Shown piece after piece: positions 10,277 to 21,180 of a stretch of 64,000 bases of DNA. The notes beneath the pieces were generated by a model. It ran no database searches. It had not been told where the DNA came from and saw only the letters and a program-made list of their open reading frames with translations. A program made the position numbers and the translations under genes. Source of the DNA: Macrothele yani (Eukaryota > Arthropoda > Arachnida > Araneae > Macrothelidae); NCBI GenBank assembly GCA_039090855.1, contig CM077034.1, positions 9,068,984-9,132,983 on the forward strand, in the 5' to 3' direction. Within the stretch, counting starts at the first letter, position 1. Each line of letters starts with the position of its first letter.

Positions 10277-11245
10277 TTAATAGTTCTAATTCTGACTATT
10301 ATATAGCTCTAATTATTCTACTATTCTCTTTTACGTGCGATATTTCAAAGTAACTTGTACAAAATTCTAACGGATAATGCTTACCTTGCTTGGCATTCCT
10401 TTCTAGCGACGGGAACATTTCACGAACGTGTTTTCCGGTCTTTGTTGATGTTATTGTCCTAAAGTCCGTTGTATGCGAAGACTGGCTTTACTTCTCACAC
10501 TTTTCGCTGGGTATACTCATTGGATCTTTGCCTTAGGATTCACACACATCAATTTTTACCGTTCTTTATACTCGAAATTTTCGCCCATACTCTGGGCATC
10601 CTCAGGAGCGTGGCGACTTTACCACCGATGTTCGTGGTTAACTTCGCGCTAATGGAGTCCGATACTCCTTGTTGCCATTCGTCGGAAATACTTTCCTGGA
10701 TATATTTCGTTATCAAGCCCGGCTGGCGCCATCTATGTTTCGTTAAAAACACTTTTTTTGTTTTTGTATTTTTTTTTATTTTCTTCTCCTATCCTGGTTT
10801 TCTTGTCTTTTTTTGCCAGGATAGGAGAAGAAAAAAAAAAAAAAAAAAAAAAAAGTTGTTTTTAATGAAACATAGATGGCGCCAGCCGGGCTTGATAACG
10901 AAATATATCCAGGTAAGTATTTCCGACGAATGGCAACAAGGAGTATCGGACTCCATTAGCGCGAAGTTAACCACGAACATCGGTGGTAAAGTCGCCACGC
11001 TCCTGAGGATGCCCAGAGTATGGGCGAAAATTTCGAGTATAAAGAACGGTAAAAATTGATGTGTGTGAATCCTAAGGCAAAGATCCAATGAGTATACCCA
11101 GCGAAAAGTGTGAGAAGTAAAGCCAGTCATCGCATGCAACAGACTTTAGGACAATAACATCAACAAAGACCGGAAAACATGTGCGTGAAATGTTCCCGTC
11201 GCTAGAAAGGAATGCCAAGGTAAGCATTATCCGCTAGATTTCTGT
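10277..11245. mobile_element. Second PLE palindrome, core deleted
   Basis: The left arm (about 10360-10745, extended leftwards to 10277) is the inverted complement of the right arm (about 10862-11245). Both correspond to the arms of the element at 2462. The spacer is only about 110 bp, T-rich then A-rich, and lacks the GIY-YIG segment. Each arm keeps TAGATGGCGC (10726-10735 minus, 10873-10882 plus) and a CTGAGGA + GCCC/GGGC + GAAA motif (11003-11029 plus). Confidence 0.65.
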
Positions 11246-11371
11246 ACAGGTTCAGAACAAGCTTCTTCTCGCTGGAAAACCAGAAGACATCGAAACCTGG
11301 AAAACGTCAGTGAAATCCAAAAAAAAACACGTTAGGTACACAACAAGTAAATATGTCTTAAAACTCATTAC

Positions 11372-11560
11372 TTTTGGTGTTGGTTCTTCATCTTCTTCTG
11401 GTTCAGATTCTGATGGACTAGGTTCTTCCTCCATATCAGATTCACTCTCAGCACTGCTCAACTCGGCTTTGCTCGGCTTGTACTCATCACCAGACTCTTC
11501 GCTGTCTGAAGCGACAACAATGCGACGTCTTTTGCCTGATCTGTTTGATGCCTTGGAATT
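11372..11560 (-). CDS. msh6: MSH6-like gene, exon 3
   Basis: A minus-strand exon of 189 bp (63 codons). The acceptor is a pyrimidine tract ending tttgttttcaag, and the donor is AAAA/GTAATGAG. It reads NSKASNRSGKRRRIVV, then ASDSEESGDEYKPSKAEL and a Glu/Ser-rich tail ending EEPTPK. The RRRIVVASDSE...DEYKP pattern parallels the KKRRVISDSES...VEFKP linker of animal MSH6, which lies before the MutS domains. Both ends are phase 0, matching the phase-0 end of exon 2. The next exon is not in the window. The low-complexity nature leaves another PIP-box chromatin protein possible. Confidence 0.55.
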
Positions 11561-13360
11561 CTTGAAAACAAAAATACATAAAGCCTTATAAGATACTATG
11601 CATTAAAAACTTAAAGCAATGTTAGAATTGGAAATAAATTTTCTACAAGCCCAGTGGACCAATTGAATTTGCAAATCACTGGTCTGTGAAAGAAAAACCT
11701 TACACATTTACAGAATACAGGGTAATTCGAAATCACTTCCATGTTTATGAAGATAAACAGACAGCTGATATTCCTACACAAGAAAGAAGGAAGTTTAGAA
11801 CTTTATTGGAACCTACTGCTGTGTTGCTATGGTAACGTAGGAAAGTGAGCTGCCAGTGCGCCAAAGCCTGTGGGAAGAAATGGCAACCACAATAGAAAAC
11901 ACGTTTTGCGTGCTGGAGTTAGAAAAGTGTCATTCTGTTGTTACAGTGGAGCCCCTAAAGTTCTCATCAATAAAATTCACCATCAATGAAGAATCACAGC
12001 AAGGCATTGACTTTTTGGATGTCCACCTGGAAAGACAAGGGAATCACCTCAACAGATCTGTCTAAAGAAAACCCTCTGCAATAGCAAACATAATCCCATT
12101 TTCATCCCACTCCCCAACTGCTCACAAATTTGCAGCCTTTAAAACTCATGTCAGTCGTACCAGGATTGTCTGCAACACTGCATCTTCCTGCAATGAAGAA
12201 ATTGACACCATAAAGAAAATTGCCGAAACCCACCAGTTCCCACCTTCTACAATTCAAAAATTCGTCCAAAATTCCCACTTGAAAAATCTGTCTGCTCTCT
12301 CACCAATAATAATGGAAGAAGCCCCATTCATTGGTTCCATCCCTTTCCATGGATCCTTCTCTTAAAAGATGTCTAAACTTTTCAAAACTATGGGCTACAC
12401 TCTCACAGTGAAATCAAACCCTTCTGCAATAATGTGCCTGCTTAAAGACAGGGATCCTGTCTCACCCTTGGACACCCCTGGAGTTTATGCTATTCCCATT
12501 TCAACTTCCTCTGGTCTCTCAGTGTATATTGGAAGCACATACCAAAGCATCAAAACAAGACTTGGTGAACACAAAAAAGATGTTTCCAATGGTGTTCCAA
12601 AGACAGCTTTATCTGCACTAACCCTTGAAGATACCTCTGCAGTTCCCATTTAGAAAGAAACCAAAAAAGTTGCCACTTTCACAAACAAGGCATCTCTGCA
12701 TTTCCAAGTTTTGGTGTTGGAAATGTTGTCATATTTTAGAATAGTGATTTAAATAAATGTTTTCAAAACTATGGGCTACACTCTCACAGTGAAACCAAAT
12801 GCTTCTGCAATAATGTGCGTGCTTAAAGACAGGGATCCTGTCTCACCTCTGGACACCCCTGGAGTTTATGCTATTCCTATTTCAACTTCCTCTGGTCTCT
12901 CAGTGTATATTGGAAGCACATACCGAAGCATCAAAACAAGACTTGGTGAACACCAAAAAGATGTTTCCAATGGTCTTCCAAAGACAGCTTTATCTGCACT
13001 AACCCTTGAAGACACCTCTGCAGTTCCCATTTAGAAAGAAACCAAAAAAGTTGCCACTTTCACAAACAAGGCATCTCTGCGTTTCCAAGTTGGGGTGTTG
13101 GAAATGTTGCCATATTTTAGAATAGAGATCCAAATAAATGTTTTCAAAACTATGGGCTACACTCTCACAGTGAAACCAAACACTTCTGCAATAATGTGCC
13201 TGCTTAAAGACAGGGATCCTGTCTCACCCTTGGACAACCCTGGAGTTTATGCTATTCCCATTTCAACTTCCTCTGGTCTCTCAAGTGTATATTGGAAGCA
13301 CATACCGAAGCATCAAAACAAGACTTGGTGAACACAAAAAAAGATGTTTCCAATGGTCTT

Positions 13361-13575
13361 TTTTTTTTTATTGGAGATTTAACGACCACCGCGAGCAACT
13401 CAATGGGCTATAAGCAGTCGCCCGTCCCTAATTTAGGGTCACTGGCTCTAGGGAAGGGAGAGAGCCAGTGCCGTAAGACAAACACAACATCCACGCCTCA
13501 ACAGGATTCGAACCCGGACCCCTTTCGGACGAATGATCAGAGGCCATCGCTTAGACCACTGCGCCACCGGGGCGG
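13361..13575 (-). mobile_element. SINE monomer inside a GIY-YIG cassette
   Basis: A full unit with tRNA-like head on the right and T run on the left, flanked by the duplication ccaatggtctt (13350-13360 and about 13576-13586). It interrupts the third cassette right after DVSNG. Confidence 0.9.
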
Positions 13576-14202
13576 CCAATGGTCTTCCAAAGACAGCTGC
13601 ACTAACCCTTGAAGACACCTCTGCAGTTCCCATTTGGAGAGAAAACAAAAGAGTTGCCCCATTCATCAACAAGGCATCTCTGCATTTCCAAGTTGGGGTG
13701 TTGGAAATGTTGCCATATTTTAGAATAGAGATTTAAATGAATGTTTTCACTCTCACAGTGAAACCAAATGCTTCTGCAATAATGTGCCTGTTCAAAGAGA
13801 GGGATCCTGTCTCACCCTTGGACACCCCTGGAGTTTATGCTATTCCCATTTCAACTTCCTCTGGTCTCTCAGTGTATATTGGAAGCACATACCGAAGCAT
13901 CAAAACAAGACTTGGTGAACACAAAAAAGATGTTTCCAATGATCTTCCAAAGACAGCATTATCTGCACTAACCCTTGAAGACACCTCTGCAGTCCCCATT
14001 TGGAGAGAAAACAAAAGAGTTGCCCCATTCATCAACAAGGCATCTATGCGTTTCCAAGAGAGCATTGAAATTTTGTTCACCAAAAACTGCAATTCAGAGA
14101 CCCCTCACCAAATCCCATTTATCTGGATCTCTCTTCTAAAATCTGGCAACAGTTCCAACACCCCAACTTCAAATTGTAGTTCTGGCAACCAGCCGATCCA
14201 GG

Positions 14203-14239
14203 GTGATCAAGGCTGTAAGATGACCGAAAGCTACCGCTA
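14203..14239 (+). ncRNA. Hammerhead-like motif at the PLE 3' end
   Basis: GTGATCA is followed by a weakened stem II (GGCT...GACC), GAAA, and a 3-bp stem III AGC/GCT with loop TACC, then A. This is the order of a hammerhead ribozyme with a short stem III, a motif described in PLEs. It differs at two core positions and stem I is not evident, so this copy is probably inactive. The better copy is at 29966. Confidence 0.4.
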
Positions 14240-15197
14240 AACGAACCTCTTACCGTACGTGACTCTGTGTGTTTCGCTCGTTTTATATGTTTGTGTGTTA
14301 TTGTCGCGAGAAGCCCGAGTTTTAAACCAGGAGAGAATGTTTCGTTATCGCTAGAAACATGCTCCTCCGGATGCTAAGAGCATAAGGAGGTGGAATAGGC
14401 AGTTTATAGAAACAGGTGTCTTTGTAAAGGGAAGAACACCGGCCGAGAGTTTTGAACGCAGTCCACGAAAGTCGACTTACCGCGCCAGCCAGCCAGCCAG
14501 CCAGCCAGCCAGGAGCTGCAAGTGCCGCCACAAACAACTCTTTGTGGCGTGTTCTTGAAATGGAAGCTGCAAAAGGAAACCCAACAGAGTTCAAATTTTG
14601 CACGCGCTGAAGACCGTCGACAGAGTGCCACCTTCGCTGAAGCCGTGCAAGAAGCCACGGAGGACGGCACACTTGCTTCACGCCTAAATTTTCAGGGATG
14701 GAGCCACCTTTCGTATCGGCGGCAAGGTAAACCGCTACAACACTTGCACATGGGGCACGGAAAAACCTGCAGCCGCGACTGAACGTGAGCGTGACTCACC
14801 GACAGAGGCGTAACTAAGGCAGGGCAGACGGGGGCGGCTGCCAAAAATTACTGCTTACAATCTGATTAAAATTGGAATTTAAACTTTTATACCAGTTTCT
14901 GGCACAAATTTCTTCCTCAAGATGTTTAGCTGCTTACACAACAGAGTTTGCCGAAAAAATAATTTGAAGGAGTATTTTTACTCCTTTGGAAAAATTTAGG
15001 GAGCAATTTTTTAAAGTGAGGAGTATTTTACATAATTTAACGAGTGAAATAAAAAAAAAAAAAAAAAAAAAAAGGTGCGAAAACAACAGGAAATTATTAA
15101 AAAAAAAACTTTTTTTTTTTCATATTAAAAAATATTTCACTACTACTGAATGCATTTGGACGTTTTCTTCTTTTCTTAGTTAAAATATATATATATA

Positions 15198-16719
15198 CAC
15201 TGCTGGACAATTGGATCATAAACGGCTATATAGCGCATAAAAAAGTAAGTGTGGTTGGATGCCAAGTGAAATAAAATAACGTCAGAATGCCAGGACATTA
15301 CAAGAAAGACAATTTATTGTGCTCTGAAATCCAGAAGGCTTTGGAACGTGTTCAAGGGACAAACAGGCCATTTTGTGCAGAATACGTAAACGTGAAAAAT
15401 GCAATTACCGTCCGCAGGCGTTCCGTCGTAAGATTTCAATACCGGATATGGCCACCATGGAGGGCGATGCAAGATTCCACACGTCGTGTCATGCTTTGCA
15501 CAACATTATCAAGCAGCTGTTGGGGTAATTTATCCTACTCCTTTGTCAGTGCACGGATGAGGGTGTCCTTGTTTATTGGAGGGCATTGGCGACCAGCAAG
15601 ACTCCTCCCCAAAGCATCCCACACATTTTCAATGGGATTCAGATCTGGAGAACGTGCTGGCCATACGAGGCGTTGAATATCCTCGCTCTCAAGACACTCC
15701 TGGACAGCGACTGTTCGATGACATGTTGCGTTGTCGTCCATGAAAATGAATCTATCACCGACAGCACCACGGAACATGCGAACATGAGGTAGCAGAACAT
15801 CATTAATGTATCGTTGGCCAGTCATAGTCCCAGTTGGAAGCACATAGAGGGACGTACGGCCATTGATCATGATGCCAGCCCGTACCATGACACTACATGT
15901 CGGATATCGGCCCCTTTCCTGTATGTTTGCTGGACAATATGCACTACCACTATCACACCAGATCAGTTGTCGTCGAAAATCAGATGATAGACTGTATCTA
16001 CTCTCATCTGAGAAGAGGACAGCAGACCAGTCGTTATCAGTCCAATTGCGATGTTGATGGCACCATTGCAAACGGGCGGTACGGTGACGTCTGGACAATG
16101 GGATGCACACAACAGGACGGCGGGCGTATAGTCCTCCTTCATGCAAACGTCTGGCGACAGTTTTTCGGGAGATCCGCTTGCCAGTAGCAGCCATAAACTG
16201 ATTTGCTACTTCACTAGCTGTGCTGCGCCGGTGTCTTTTTGTTGATAGCACTATGTACCGATCTTCTGCAGGTGTCGTACTGCGAACACGACCTCCCCCG
16301 TGACGTTTGCTACACTCTCCATTTGTTTGAAATGATTTCCAAAGCCTTGAAACAACACTGTGGCTGACGTCGAACTCCCTGGCAACATCTGTTATTTTTC
16401 GCCCTTCTTCAATCTTGCCAATAATACGGCCACGCGTAAAATCATCTAGGTGATGTCGGGAAGACATACTGAAAATTGCAAGTTCGTCAATTGATTCTTT
16501 CCCTTTCAACTTTGCGTTTGAACAACAACGGTCAATACGCATCAAAACCTTTATATCTCTTATCAGCGCTATGACATCACGAACAAGTTCGGCAATCCAA
16601 AATTTGCATACGCACAACACGTCTTACTGTATCCCGCACTTATGCTAATTTCCACATTTTCCGGCCTTCCATTTTATTGTTGCTATTGTCATCCGTCCTT
16701 AGCAACTGTCCGGCAGTGT
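15198..16719 (-). mobile_element. Tc1 element, copy 1
   Basis: The ends CACTGCTGGACAATTG and CAACTGTCCGGCAGTG are inverted and flanked by TA (15196-15197, 16720-16721). The element is 1522 bp and nearly identical to the copy at 54422. The inverted word gctaaggacgg is lost from the left end of this copy but kept at the right. Confidence 0.9.
15436..16467 (-). pseudogene. Tc1 DD34E transposase with a premature stop
   Basis: Starts MSSRHHLDDFTRGRIIGKIE and contains the HTH pair (ITDVAREFDVSHSVVSRLWK and STASEVANQF...ISRKTVARRL). The catalytic regions are LFSDESRYSL, MDDNATCHR and DLNPIENVWD. A stop after RALTKE (15535-15537) removes the last ~33 codons, which remain readable beyond it. Compared with copy 2, W is replaced in VMVRAG and in DALGRS. 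The catalytic Glu is intact. Confidence 0.85.
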
Positions 16720-16942
16720 ATATATAATACATAAATAACGTAAACACTACAAGCGCATGGAAAGTAATCCCTGGAAATTCTTTGTACCATTTTAGTAAAG
16801 AACAAGAATGAATTTCCAACTTTGACGTTGATGTAACACAACACATTCTTCATTTTCTAATGAATAGTCCATTATTATATTTGCACTTTTAAGGTATTAA
16901 ACCCCAGCAAAGTCCGCATAGTTTACGTGCAATTCATTACTG

Positions 16943-17139
16943 ATATACTATTAAAAAAATACCAATCACTTACCCTAAAGATCATGGTAATTTCCATCCG
17001 TAAAACACTTCAAGCACGTCAATTATCGAAACATGGTAGGTACACAACAAGTGTTTCAAGTATGGAAATTACCAGTGTTTTACAGATGGAAATTACCATG
17101 ATCTTAGGGTAAGTGATTGGTAGTTTTTTAATAGTATAT
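16943..17139. mobile_element. Fold-back MITE
   Basis: The ~60-bp arms (atactattaaaa, accaatcacttaccctaaag, atcatggtaatttcc) are inverted around an ~80-bp centre. Related pieces occur at 34500-34669 and about 37790-37915. Sequence to its left (16865-16935) is also shared with 34680-34740, so the MITE belongs to a larger repeat. Confidence 0.75.
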
Positions 17140-17639
17140 CTGAAGTGTCCATGTTCGTTGGCTGCTCTTCGTATTTCCACCGCTAGTTTTTTTGCAGATT
17201 TCATTGTTTCCTTCCTCCGCGCTTTGTTTCTTTTCTACACCATTGGACTGAGTCTAGCCGCAAACAAAAAACAAAAAAAAAACAACTTTAAAGTACGCTG
17301 TTTCGGCACATCGTTCGACACTACAGTGTCTGATAAAGCTGTTTCAATCTCTACAAATCACGACCACGTACCACCGTGGTGGGAGGTACACTTTCGATTG
17401 CGAGAGCGTACTTCACTCATCTGATCGAGCATGAGCTGTAGCAGCCATGACAGGAGTTTTGCGATGCGATTGCGCTCCCGGTGAGCCGATGACGTCAAGG
17501 TAAGGAACGATGTCTCCCCGACGTCGCACCCCGGCTGGCTGGCGGGCCAGGCCACCAAAACTCCGGTAGCGCCAAGAAAACAACCATGGCCAGGTATGGT
17601 CATCTGAAATACAAAATTCGAATAAAAAGCTGAAAATAA

Positions 17640-18330
17640 AAAATTTTCAGCTTAAAATTCTCGATTTGTATTTTTACGCGTTGGCAAAATTTTTATGCAT
17701 ATTTTTACGTGTTGGCAAAATTCTCGATTCGTATTTTTACGCGTTGGCAAAATTTTGATGCACATTTTTACGCGTTGGCAAAATTTTGATGCGTATTTTT
17801 TACGTGTTGGCAAAATTTTGATGCCTATTTTTTACGTGTTGGCAAAATTTTGATGCATATTTTTTACGTGTTGGCAAAATTTTGATGCCTATTTTTTACG
17901 TGTTGGCAAAATTTTGATATTTATTTTTACGTGTTGGCAAAATTTTGATGCATATTTTTACGTGTTGGCAAAATTCTCGATTCGTATTTTTACGCATTGG
18001 CAAAATTTTGATGGGTATTTTTAGGTGTTGGCAAAATTTTGATGCCTATTTTTTACGTGTTGGCAAAATTTTGATGCTTATTTTTACGTGTTGGCAAAAT
18101 TCTCGATTCGTATTTTTACGTGTTGGCAAAATTTTGATGCATGTTTTTACGTGTTGGCAAAATTCTCGATTCGTATTTTTACGCATTGGCAAAATTTTGA
18201 TGCATATTTTTAGGTGTTGGCAAAATTTTGATGCACATTTTTACACGTTGGCAAAATTTTGATGCATATTTTTACGCATTGGCAAAATTTCAATGCGTAA
18301 ACACAGTTTTTGATGCGTCCTAGACGCATA
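17640..18330. repeat. ~32-bp minisatellite, about 20 copies
   Basis: Units have the form tatttttacgtgttggcaaa plus attttgatgca, with c/t and length variation in the T run. Some units carry ctcgattcg instead of ttgatgca. Open frames over it are repeat artefacts. Confidence 0.9.
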
Positions 18331-18399
18331 ATTACGCATTTTGGCGAACTCTGTGCTTACATTAAGAAATGAAGGCTCAGTTGTATAATCCGTCAAACT

Positions 18400-18620
18400 G
18401 AAGAAGAACCATGGTCTTTATGAAAAACAATGGAGCCCACACTTTTTTCTTTAGTTGGATGGAAAAGGATGTCGCTTTTCTTTACTTGGATGAATAAGGA
18501 TACCGTTCCTCTTTAGTTGGATCGATAACATAAGGATGCTGTTTTTCTTTAGTTCGATGTATATAAGGATGTCGCTTTTCTTTAATTCGATAGATAAGAT
18601 AAGGATGTTGCTCACTTTGT
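18400..18620. repeat. Degenerate ~48-bp tandem repeat
   Basis: Four to five imperfect copies of tttctttagttggatgnataaggatgtcgct-like text, next to the minisatellite in the same hAT element. Confidence 0.6.
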
Positions 18621-19216
18621 TCAAGATTCTCTGAGGTCTATTCTATCATTACTATGGCTGCGAGTCACGACTGCCATCCACATTTGGCCCTCTGATGTGA
18701 TACTGAAGGTCCGAATTCTCCAAACTCCGAAACATGCGAACAGCTGTATGCGCATGCACGCACGCACACATACACACAGGAGCGTGCGTGCACACGTGTG
18801 AGCGTAGTGTGTTTGTGTGCATGTAACAGAAAAACAGATGGGGGAGTAACATTTTGTGGTTTGCCAGGGCGCAGAAATACCTAGCTATGCCTCTGCTCTC
18901 CGAAAGTCAATGTGTTCAGCGCAATTCGCAGTGTGAAGGGTCAATGCACATTTTTTCTTCATTGAAGATACAGTAATATGTACAGGGGTGCTTATTCTGT
19001 AAATCAAATTTCCTGAAATTAACGTAATTACAAAAAAAAAAAAAAAAATTAGAATATATCTGTTACAATCGTAATTTATTTTCCACGTTCTGATATTTTT
19101 TTTTAAAGAACAGTGGTCTTTATAAAATTTTACTAATTGCAAATTTCCAGTGTTCGGCCCTTCAAAGCTATAAATAATACTTATAAAAAGTAAAATACTA
19201 AGAAAAAAAAAAAAAA

Positions 19217-19276
19217 GCTGCTCAGGAAATCTTTGTCATTGCATTGAAACCAATGACCAAGATTTCCTGAGCAGCA
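19217..19276. repeat. Hairpin-forming inverted repeat
   Basis: gctgctcaggaaatctttgt and its near-complement (accaagatttcctgagcagc) face each other across a short loop at about 19244-19252. It stands at the start of unique sequence that leads into the first copy of the 195-bp array. Confidence 0.75.
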
Positions 19277-19584
19277 ACCAGCAGGCGTCCCAAAGGGAAG
19301 GGGGAGGGGTGAACAAAAAGTCAGCAGGGAGATCCTCCCTAGATTTCTGTGATGATGAGATGAGAAGTCTTGAAGGTCAAAAGCAGCAGACAGAGTGGGT
19401 GGGCCACTAAGCCCTGGGGTGGGGCAGGAGCAAAGGGGCACTGCCAGGAAAAGAAAGGGGTGAGAAATTTCTGTTTGGAGTAGCTCTGGGCAAACCCAGC
19501 ACCAAACAACCACAAAGGAAAGCAAACAGTTAACACACTTTTAGAAGACAAATATAACATTAGGTGGGGGTGGGGGCTGGGGGG

Positions 19585-20945
19585 TATTTCTCCCAGCTGA
19601 ATTGGGTAGACACAGAGTGGACTTGTTTCTCTTCTCCTCTGTGGGGGTAGATTGACAGTCAGATTCCCCAACTCCCAGTGGAATTGAGTTTTGCTTTGGC
19701 CACCAACCAAAGGAAAACAGGGAAAGGACAGTGACAGGCCTTGCCACTGGCTATAAAATAAAATTTCTAAAAAAAAAAAAAAAAAAAAAAAAATTTCAGC
19801 TGAATTGGGTAGACACAAAGTGGACCTGTTTCTCTTCTCCTCTGTGGGGGTAGATTGACAGTCAGATTCCCCAACTCCCAGTGGAATTGAGTTTTGCTTT
19901 GGCCACCAACCAAGGGAAAACAGGGAAAGGACAGTGACAGGCCTTGCCACTGGCTATAAAATAAAATTTCTAAAAAAAAAAAAATTTCAGCTGAATTGGG
20001 TAGACACAGAGTGGACCTGTTTCTCTTCTCCTCTGTGGGGGTAGATTGGCAGTCAGATTCCCCAACTCCCAGTGGAATTGAGTTTTGCTTTGGCCACCAA
20101 CCAAAGGAAAACAGGGAAAGGACAGTGACAGGCCTTGCCACTGGCTATAAAATAAAATTTCTAAAAAAAAAAAAAAAAAAAAATTTCAGCTGAATTGGGT
20201 AGACACAAAGTGGACCTGTTTCTCTTCTCCTCTGTGGGGGTAGATTGACAGTCAGATTCCCCAACTCCCAGTGGAATTGAGTTTTGCTTTGGCCACCAAC
20301 CAAGGGAAAACAGGGAAAGGACAGTGACAGGCCTTGCCACTGGCTATAAAATAAAATTTCTAAAAAAAAAAAAAAAAAATTTCAGCTGAATTGGGTAGAC
20401 GCAGAGTGGACCTGTTTCTCTTCTCCTCTGTGGGGGTAGATTGGCAGTCAGATTCCCCAACTCCCAGTGGAATTGAGTTTTGCTTTGGCCACCAACCAAG
20501 GGAAAACAGGGAAAGGACAGTGACAGGCCTTGCCACTGGCTATAAAATAAAATTTCTAAAAAAAAAAAAATTTCAGCTGAATTGGGTAGACACAGAGTGG
20601 ACCTGTTTCTCTTCTCCTCTGTGGGGGTAGATTGGCAGTCAGATTTCCCAACTCCCAGTGGAATTGAGTTTTGCTTTGGCCACCAACCAAGGGAAAACAG
20701 GGAAAGGACAGTGACAGGCCTTGCCACTGGCTATAAAATAAAATTTCTAAAAAAAAAAAAAAATTTCAGCTGAATTGGGTAGACACAGAGTGGACCTGTT
20801 TCTCTTCTCCTCTGTGGGGGTAGATTGGCAGTCAGATTCCCCAACTCCCAGTGGAATTGAGTTTTGCTTTGGCCACCAACCAAAGGAAAACAGGGAAAGG
20901 ACAGTGACAGGCCTTGCCACTGGATATAAAATAAAATTTCTGAAA
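19585..20945 (-). repeat. ~195-bp tandem array, seven units each ending in an A run
   Basis: Plus-strand units begin tttcagctgaattgggtaga and end ataaaataaaatttct followed by 12-25 A. Starts are near 19591, 19796, 19987, 20184, 20381, 20573 and 20766. The AATAAA-like word lies 10-15 bases before each A run, so every unit looks like the polyadenylated end of a plus-strand transcript. Units are very similar, with a few shared variants (ccaaggg versus ccaaagg). Minus-strand open frames over it (up to 210 codons) come from the repeat. Confidence 0.85.
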
Positions 20946-20958
20946 AAAAAAAAAAAAA

Positions 20959-21180
20959 ACGCCGAAAAATTCCAGTACAACGCCGCAAATATCCGTGAAA
21001 AAAAAAAAAAAAAAAAAAAAAAAACGCAGAAAATTCCAGTACAACGCCGCAAATTTCCGTGAAAAAAAAAAAAAAAAACGCCGAAAATTCCAGTACAACG
21101 ACGCAAATTTCCGTGAAAAAAAAAAAAAAAAAAAAAACGCCGAAAATTTCAGAAGTACAACGTCGAAAATTTCCGGAATT
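20959..21180. repeat. ~50-bp tandem array, four units separated by A runs
   Basis: The units read acgccgaaaattccagtaca then acgccgcaaatttccgtg, each followed by 15-24 A. The last unit merges into the right terminus of the TIR element. Confidence 0.85.

Larger units (their letters stand above)
11952..14329 (+). mobile_element. 5'-truncated Penelope-like element with tandem GIY-YIG cassettes
   Basis: The left part encodes the end of a PLE reverse transcriptase (FSSIKFTINEESQQGIDFLDV, then HKFAAFKTHVSRTRIVCN and EEIDTIKKIAETHQFPP). GIY-YIG units start at about 12379, 12763, 13142 and 13737; each reads TPGVYAIPISTSSGLSVYIGS and IKTRLGEHKKDVSN. Only the last unit continues through the complete domain end (FINKASMRFQESIEILF...). 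The first three stop early and end in an inverted copy of the element's 3' segment. The 3' terminus matches 28507-28560 and 30010-30091. The flanking GGAG on both sides is a possible 4-bp duplication. Confidence 0.75.
14803..18895. mobile_element. hAT element, non-autonomous, with internal Tc1 and minisatellite
   Basis: The terminal inverted repeats are CAGAGGCGTAACTAAGG and CCTAGCTATGCCTCTG; the 8-bp duplication ctcaccga/ctctccga (one mismatch) fits hAT. No hAT transposase is readable. It contains a Tc1 element, a fold-back MITE, a ~32-bp minisatellite, a degenerate ~48-bp repeat and a CA/GT-rich stretch (about 18740-18830). The interrupted transposase frame of the surrounding mariner-like element resumes exactly after the right duplication. 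Confidence 0.75.

Noticed and set aside
10469..11139. Frames of 116-196 codons in the PLE palindrome arms
   Set aside because: The arms are inverted copies, so one frame appears on both strands; no known domain and interrupted in other copies.
18740..18830. CA/GT-rich stretch as a functional Z-DNA or promoter element
   Set aside because: Short and irregular within a non-autonomous hAT; no further support.
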